Assembly (NCBI GenBank): GCA_965223115.1
Contig: OZ244982.1
Span: 2,294,001 to 2,358,000 of the forward strand
Source of the DNA: CBDCUI01 sp965223115
GTDB taxonomy: Bacteria > Pseudomonadota > Gammaproteobacteria > UBA4575
Direction of reading: 5' to 3'
Length of the DNA stretch: 64,000 bases
The notes beneath the pieces are model-generated. The model searched no databases and had not been told where the DNA came from. It worked only from the letters and a program-made list of their open reading frames with translations. A program made the position numbers and the translations under genes. Shown here one piece after another: positions 60,036 through 64,000 of the stretch (position 1 is its first letter; each line of letters starts with the position of its first letter).

Positions 60036-60779
60036 TTAATTTAAACTATGTTCACCTTCGGCAACTTCGCATAACATGCTGTGGTTTAGGATAGTAATCT
60101 TTTTGCGTTCTGCGTCAACGAGTTTGTTTTCCTTAAATTTAGAAATGAGTCTACTTACAGTTTCGTCTGCAAGACCTAAGTAATTACCAATATCGTAGCG
60201 GCTCATCGTAAGGTCAAACTCATCAGCTGAATAGCCTCGCGCCTTAAAACGGTTTGATAAATTAATGAAAAATGTGGCCAGCTTTTGTTCTGCATTGCGT
60301 CGCGCTAGCAAGAGCAGCATAGTATGGTCTTTAGCGATTTCATCACTGATTAAGCTGAGTAGCTGTTGTTGTAATCCAGGTATTTTGACGCATAGAACAT
60401 TTAAATCATCTATGGGTAATTCGCATATTGTAGACGTATCTAAGGCAATCCCTGAACAGCTATGAATTTGGTTATCTAGGCCATCGAGACCTAGGATCTC
60501 TCCCGGTAAGTGAAACCCAAGGATCTGCTCTTCACCGTTTTTTGCAGTAGTAAAAGTTTTAACTGAGCCCGAACGCACTGCATATATACAGCCTGATTTT
60601 TCGCCTTGGTTAAAAATCGTTTCATTTTTACGCACCAATCTGCGCTGTTGTATTACGTCATCTAAAGTGTGTAGGTCATTATTATTCAATCCCCTAGGTA
60701 GACATAGCTCAACTAAGGAACAGTTTTTACATGATGCCTTTAGAGATTTGAAGTTTATTTTTTGCTCTGTCTGTGTCAT
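60036..60779 (-). CDS. fnr: FNR/ANR-type oxygen-sensing transcription factor
   Basis: A CRP-family regulator of 247 residues. The iron-sulfur ligands are C17, C20 and C26 (CKNCSLVELC; same spacing as C20, C23 and C29 of E. coli FNR) plus C108 in IHSCSG. The C-terminal helix-turn-helix has GLADETVSRLISKF, whose E..SR contacts are those that read TGAT half-sites. It should activate or repress genes at low oxygen. Two matching palindromes lie nearby, before ompW and before the hydroxylase operon. Confidence 0.93.
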   Translation of the reverse strand: MTQTEQKINFKSLKASCKNCSLVELCLPRGLNNNDLHTLDDVIQQRRLVRKNETIFNQGEKSGCIYAVRSGSVKTFTTAKNGEEQILGFHLPGEILGLDGLDNQIHSCSGIALDTSTICELPIDDLNVLCVKIPGLQQQLLSLISDEIAKDHTMLLLLARRNAEQKLATFFINLSNRFKARGYSADEFDLTMSRYDIGNYLGLADETVSRLISKFKENKLVDAERKKITILNHSMLCEVAEGEHSLN

Positions 60780-61162
60780 TTGACTAAGTTTACTCGTTTA
60801 TAGGATTAGTTAGGTAGAAATTAATTTAGCGGTTAAAAATATTTAAAAATTACTATTAAATTCATATAGTTATATACATGTATAATATCTGGCATAGCTC
60901 AGTAAAAATATGTTTAAATCTCCAGTTTTAATAATTCAACCAAATTTTGCTGATCTATATCAGCTAATCGATTTAAGCAAATTAGTAAAGTAATCTGCTA
61001 TATATGCTATACGCTTTGAGAAAAGCATATGCCGGAGTTGAGTGAAAATATCCTTTTTTTAATAGTGGATATTAAAAATAATAATAATGCGTATTAAATA
61101 ATAATAATATTAAGCACCACTCAATTTACGTTACAGTCGATTAATTATTGGAGATTATTACC
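60780..61162. other. Divergent regulatory region, fnr / hydroxylase operon
   Basis: 383 AT-rich bases between the divergent starts. Elements: a 12-base palindrome TATACATGTATA (60873-60884), the FNR-type box at 60950-60963, and TAAAGT (60986-60991), a moderate -10 placed for an FNR centre at about -41.5 relative to the rightward start. No gene seen. Confidence 0.5.
60950..60963. promoter_or_regulatory. FNR/ANR-type box upstream of the hydroxylase operon
   Basis: CTGATCTATATCAG, with exactly the same half-sites (CTGAT and ATCAG) as the box before ompW, and the same following CTA. It is 206 bases before the first gene of the operon and 177 bases before fnr, so it may also serve fnr autoregulation. 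Confidence 0.6.
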
Positions 61163-61777
61163 ATGGGTCTATTTAGTAAATCAAAACCTAAAACCAGCGA
61201 TACACCAAAGCTTAAGTGTAAGGCAGGTGATGCTGCATCCTATAAATGTATATTTCTTGCATCGTATAGAAAAGTTCCAGTTAATATCGAATGGGATGAG
61301 TCGTCGGTTCTCGATGACAAAATGTCCGAATCCCTAAACATGTCAAATTTAAATCGATACCCATGTATTGAAGATGGCGATTTTACAATCTGTGGTGAAA
61401 GTGCAGTTTTGACATACTTAAATATTAAAGGCCGCACACCAACCATACACCCTAGAAAAGCAAGAGTGTTAGCGATGCAGCAATATTGGATTCAAGTGTT
61501 AACACAAAAAATTAACCCGTTAGTGAGTGATGTATCTAAAAATCAGAAAGAAATTTCTACGGTACTTAGCACATTAGATAGTAACCTTGCAGATCAAAAA
61601 TACATTGTTGGAGAAATTTCTCTAGCAGATTTTCATTGGGCAGCAGCTTTTAAGGCTCTTGAAGAACAAGGACATAGTGGTCTTTGCAGTGATTTTAAAA
61701 ATATAACGGAATGGCTAACTAAAATTAAAACCGAAATTCCTGATTACGATATTAAGAATGAAAAGGTTGCCGCATAG
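61163..61777 (+). CDS. Glutathione-transferase-fold protein 1
   Basis: A 204-residue protein from the ATG at 61163, with GGAG ten bases upstream; an in-frame TTG at 61148 is unlikely. After a basic start (MGLFSKSKPK), a thioredoxin-like half ends with RYPCIEDGDFTICGESAVL, the GST motif for glutathione binding (P..DG....ES). The helical half ends with DQKYIVGEISLADFHWAAA, matching GST alpha domains. The usual N-terminal catalytic Ser/Tyr/Cys is not evident. First of the operon; perhaps an accessory rather than a transferase. Confidence 0.75.
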   Translation: MGLFSKSKPKTSDTPKLKCKAGDAASYKCIFLASYRKVPVNIEWDESSVLDDKMSESLNMSNLNRYPCIEDGDFTICGESAVLTYLNIKGRTPTIHPRKARVLAMQQYWIQVLTQKINPLVSDVSKNQKEISTVLSTLDSNLADQKYIVGEISLADFHWAAAFKALEEQGHSGLCSDFKNITEWLTKIKTEIPDYDIKNEKVAA

Positions 61778-61807
61778 AGTTTATTTTCCAACATAGGTAA
61801 AACAATT

Positions 61808-62602
61808 ATGACTGATATATTTGATTTAATGGCTGAAAAGTCGGGTTCTAAAGACGGAGACAGATATGGTTTATCTGGAGAAATGAAGAAAACCCAATAT
61901 GTACTCGAGTTAATCGGGTGTCCGGCTGATCCAGATACACTGAAATGTATTATTACTGCTGCTGAACAGGGAATGGAGATGAATTGTTATAGCGTTATTA
62001 CAGATGCGGTAAGCAATTTGGATGAATGTATCTCTGAGCTTTCGCCGCTTTCAATAACACCGTGCTTAAGAGAAGCAGATTTTTATGCCTGCGGGGCCGA
62101 TGCCATCACTGCATTTACAGATGCAAGAGGCTTAGGTTATGCATTAACACCACGTAATGCGCAGTTAGCTGCAATGCAGAATTATTGGGTAGACATTGCG
62201 GTTACAAATGTTGCTCCATACGTAAATCGTATCGTTGATGAAGTGTTTGTAAAAAACTATAGCGATTCTTCATATCAAGCAGATATGGACGTAGTAAATA
62301 CTGCAGGTGAAGACTTAAAAGTATTTTTTGATGCATTAGATCAGCAATTGCAAAGTAACAAGTATATTGTATGTGACAAATATACATGGGCTGATTTGCA
62401 TTGGACTGCTTATGTACATCTTCTGGAGATTGCAGGATGTAGTACACTGATCAATGATAGAAAAAATATTAAAGAATGGTTTGATCGAATCAAAACGAGA
62501 AAAAGTCAATGTGGCCAAGACGAAGTTGCTTTTGAAAAGTTACCTAATGCTACAGAAACACAACAGGGCAATCTTAAACACGTTGTTATTAGTGATTATT
62601 AA
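61808..62602 (+). CDS. Glutathione-transferase-fold protein 2
   Basis: A 264-residue paralogue of the preceding protein. It keeps the order: LSITPCLREADFYACGADAI in the thioredoxin-like half, NAQLAAMQNYWVDI linking, and SNKYIVCDKYTWADLHWTAY in the helical half. The Glu-Ser of the glutathione site is replaced by Gly-Ala-Asp, so glutathione binding is doubtful. It is 30 bases after protein 1 and 47 bases before the hydroxylase. The two may form a heterodimer. Confidence 0.7.
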   Translation: MTDIFDLMAEKSGSKDGDRYGLSGEMKKTQYVLELIGCPADPDTLKCIITAAEQGMEMNCYSVITDAVSNLDECISELSPLSITPCLREADFYACGADAITAFTDARGLGYALTPRNAQLAAMQNYWVDIAVTNVAPYVNRIVDEVFVKNYSDSSYQADMDVVNTAGEDLKVFFDALDQQLQSNKYIVCDKYTWADLHWTAYVHLLEIAGCSTLINDRKNIKEWFDRIKTRKSQCGQDEVAFEKLPNATETQQGNLKHVVISDY

Positions 62603-62649
62603 AGAATTTATAAAAATAAAACATGAATATGTTATGGAGGCAATAAAAG

Positions 62650-63834
62650 ATGCATAAATTTTTAGTAAATATACGATACTTTGAAACACCTATTTTAATC
62701 TTTGCGACGATGGTGGCATTGGTAATTGGTGGCCCTTGGGTGTGGACAGGCGTAGTCCTGCTAATCGCATCGATGATCATCGATTGGGCAACCAGTGCAG
62801 CTAAGTCCATTCATTGTGAGCCAGCAGGCAGAGATGAAAATGGTGATTTATATGGAATTGATTGGTTCTTAAAGGCAATGATGTGGCTTCAATACCCCGT
62901 ATTTGTCATGCTGCAACTTGCGTTGATTTGGCGTGTACACGAGTTTGCAACAGGCAACTCATTTGGACCCAATGAGATATTCGGTATTACAATTCATCAT
63001 GGCCTCACTGGATGGCAGATGTTTGGTGCAACCGTTTCTGCAGGGATCTATATGGGACTCGGTATTATGTTTGGACATGAGCTCGCTCATACAAAAGGTC
63101 CCACATTTGTATTGGCAAGATGGATGATGGCATTGAGTGGTATTGCTCATTTCTGCTATGCACACGTCTATAACCATCATTTGGAATTGGGTTGTGAAGA
63201 TGATCCTGCAACTTCTCCAAGAGGTCGTAGCATCTATACGCATTGGTTATATTCCCACTTTGGCCAATCAAGATTTTTATATGTAATGGAAAGGCAGCGT
63301 TTGAGCAAAAAAGGTGTGCCTTTTATTTCATGGCAAAATCGTTGGATACGTGGTTATGCGATGAGCCTTCCTACCATATTCCTATTTTGGTTCGCTGCCG
63401 GATGGATCGGTCTGGCGGTAATGGTTGGCTCTTGGGTAATTTCAGCCTTTGAATTAGAAGTGCTTAACTACTTAGAGCACTATGGTCTTATTCGTGAAAA
63501 AGGCCAGCCCATTGACTACCGGCATTCATGGGATGTAGGTGAGTCACCTTTCACACAGTGGGGTTTTATTGAAATTGGTCGTCAGGCTGACCACCATGAC
63601 CGTGGTGAAACCCATTTCTGGGAGTTAGAAGAATGTGGAGCTCCGGATACAGGTTATGGCTACTATGCGATGCTCGCATTACTTCTTGTTCCACCTATGT
63701 GGGAGCGGTTTATTAAACCACGTCTTGCAGATTGGGATGAGAACTATGCTAGTGAAGGTGAACGTAAGATTGCCGCAAAAATGAATTATAACGCTGGATG
63801 GTATGACATGCCGTTATGCGAAAAATCAGACTAA
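62650..63834 (+). CDS. AlkB-type integral-membrane diiron hydroxylase
   Basis: A 394-residue protein with about six helices and AlkB-order motifs: GHELAHTKG (His143, His147), HVYNHHLELG (His172, His176, His177) followed by DDPATS, NYLEHYGL (His277) and RQADHH (His315, His316). In the alkane hydroxylase AlkB the last box is RHSDHH; here its first histidine is Gln312, so eight of nine canonical iron ligands are kept. The E before box 2 is Ala. It belongs to the fatty-acid desaturase/alkane monooxygenase superfamily; substrate unknown. No rubredoxin is seen in the window. A GGAGG ribosome site lies upstream. Confidence 0.85.
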   Translation: MHKFLVNIRYFETPILIFATMVALVIGGPWVWTGVVLLIASMIIDWATSAAKSIHCEPAGRDENGDLYGIDWFLKAMMWLQYPVFVMLQLALIWRVHEFATGNSFGPNEIFGITIHHGLTGWQMFGATVSAGIYMGLGIMFGHELAHTKGPTFVLARWMMALSGIAHFCYAHVYNHHLELGCEDDPATSPRGRSIYTHWLYSHFGQSRFLYVMERQRLSKKGVPFISWQNRWIRGYAMSLPTIFLFWFAAGWIGLAVMVGSWVISAFELEVLNYLEHYGLIREKGQPIDYRHSWDVGESPFTQWGFIEIGRQADHHDRGETHFWELEECGAPDTGYGYYAMLALLLVPPMWERFIKPRLADWDENYASEGERKIAAKMNYNAGWYDMPLCEKSD

Positions 63835-63874
63835 TAAACAGTAACTAATTAATTTAATTTTTGAGGGTAATTAG

Positions 63875-64000
63875 ATGAAAACACAACTTGCATTACTAGC
63901 TATTGCAATATTTACAGGAGTTGTTGGCTTTATACTCTATATGATAGGAGTAGGTGACCATCATTTTGAGCCACTATGGGCATTGGGCACTTCAATAATA
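63875..64000 (+). CDS. Small membrane protein, 5' end only
   Basis: The first 42 codons of a gene running off the window: MKTQLALLAIAIFTGVVGF, then GVGDHHFEPLWALGTSII. The start forms one membrane helix followed by a His-His pair. A good ribosome site (GAGGGTAA) precedes it, 40 bases after the hydroxylase stop, so it is likely the fourth gene of the operon. I do not recognise it. Confidence 0.65.
   Translation, partial: MKTQLALLAIAIFTGVVGFILYMIGVGDHHFEPLWALGTSII

Noticed and set aside
1..64000. tRNA, rRNA, CRISPR array, insertion sequence, integrase or prophage genes
   Set aside because: I read the intergenic regions on both strands for these and saw none that I could support; short or divergent examples could be missed by eye.

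Overview
The window is chromosomal DNA, AT-rich throughout, from a gammaproteobacterium that I cannot place more closely. The evidence is an intact replication-origin neighbourhood (gyrB, recF, dnaN and dnaA leftward; rpmH, rnpA, yidD, yidC, mnmE, mnmG, rsmG, parA, parB, the atp operon, glmU and glmS rightward), a radC/coaBC-dut-pmm-argB/pyrE block, and an FNR with the gammaproteobacterial cysteine spacing. A candidate oriC with two perfect inverted DnaA boxes lies between dnaA and dnaN, and two near-perfect parS sites lie inside recF. I see no tRNA, rRNA, CRISPR, insertion sequence or prophage.

Layout. 1-9.9 kb: nucleotide and sugar metabolism, a catalytically intact exonuclease III beside pyrE (where Pseudomonas carries crc), AmpG, an L,D-transpeptidase and a stand-alone ParA-like ATPase. 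10-13.2 kb: a second exonuclease III, an SH3 membrane protein, and a LemA/GIDE-domain pair in which the GIDE protein carries an EF-hand. 13.3-27.8 kb: replication, ribosome, tRNA-modification and segregation genes. 28-38.3 kb: F1Fo ATP synthase and glmUS. 38.3-43 kb: an oxidative-stress island (redoxin, OxyR, KatG) with a possible small RNA terminating upstream of oxyR.

The accessory part begins at 43 kb. A convincing c-di-GMP-I (GEMM) riboswitch on the + strand at about 43.3 kb points into the 3' end of a minus-strand secreted metzincin protease that carries a GlyGly-CTERM tail, so it has no evident sense gene. From 46.4 to 56.9 kb nine tightly packed minus-strand genes form what looks like one undescribed envelope machine: an ExbB/TolQ/MotA-type proton channel; two different membrane-anchored von Willebrand A proteins whose single helix carries an ExbD/MotB-like aspartate; a degenerate Hsp70-like/FHA protein; an FHA-like/PEGA/formylglycine-generating-enzyme-fold protein; a TPR/PEGA protein; a tiny exported protein; and two lipoproteins. 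My inference is an ion-driven complex in which VWA domains replace the usual peptidoglycan-binding domain.

57.4-64 kb: a PqiA-like membrane protein, a double cupin, OmpW, FNR, and an operon of two glutathione-transferase-fold proteins, an AlkB-type membrane hydroxylase with one histidine ligand replaced, and the start of a small membrane protein. Identical half-sites CTGAT-N4-ATCAG upstream of ompW and of the hydroxylase operon suggest both are FNR-controlled.
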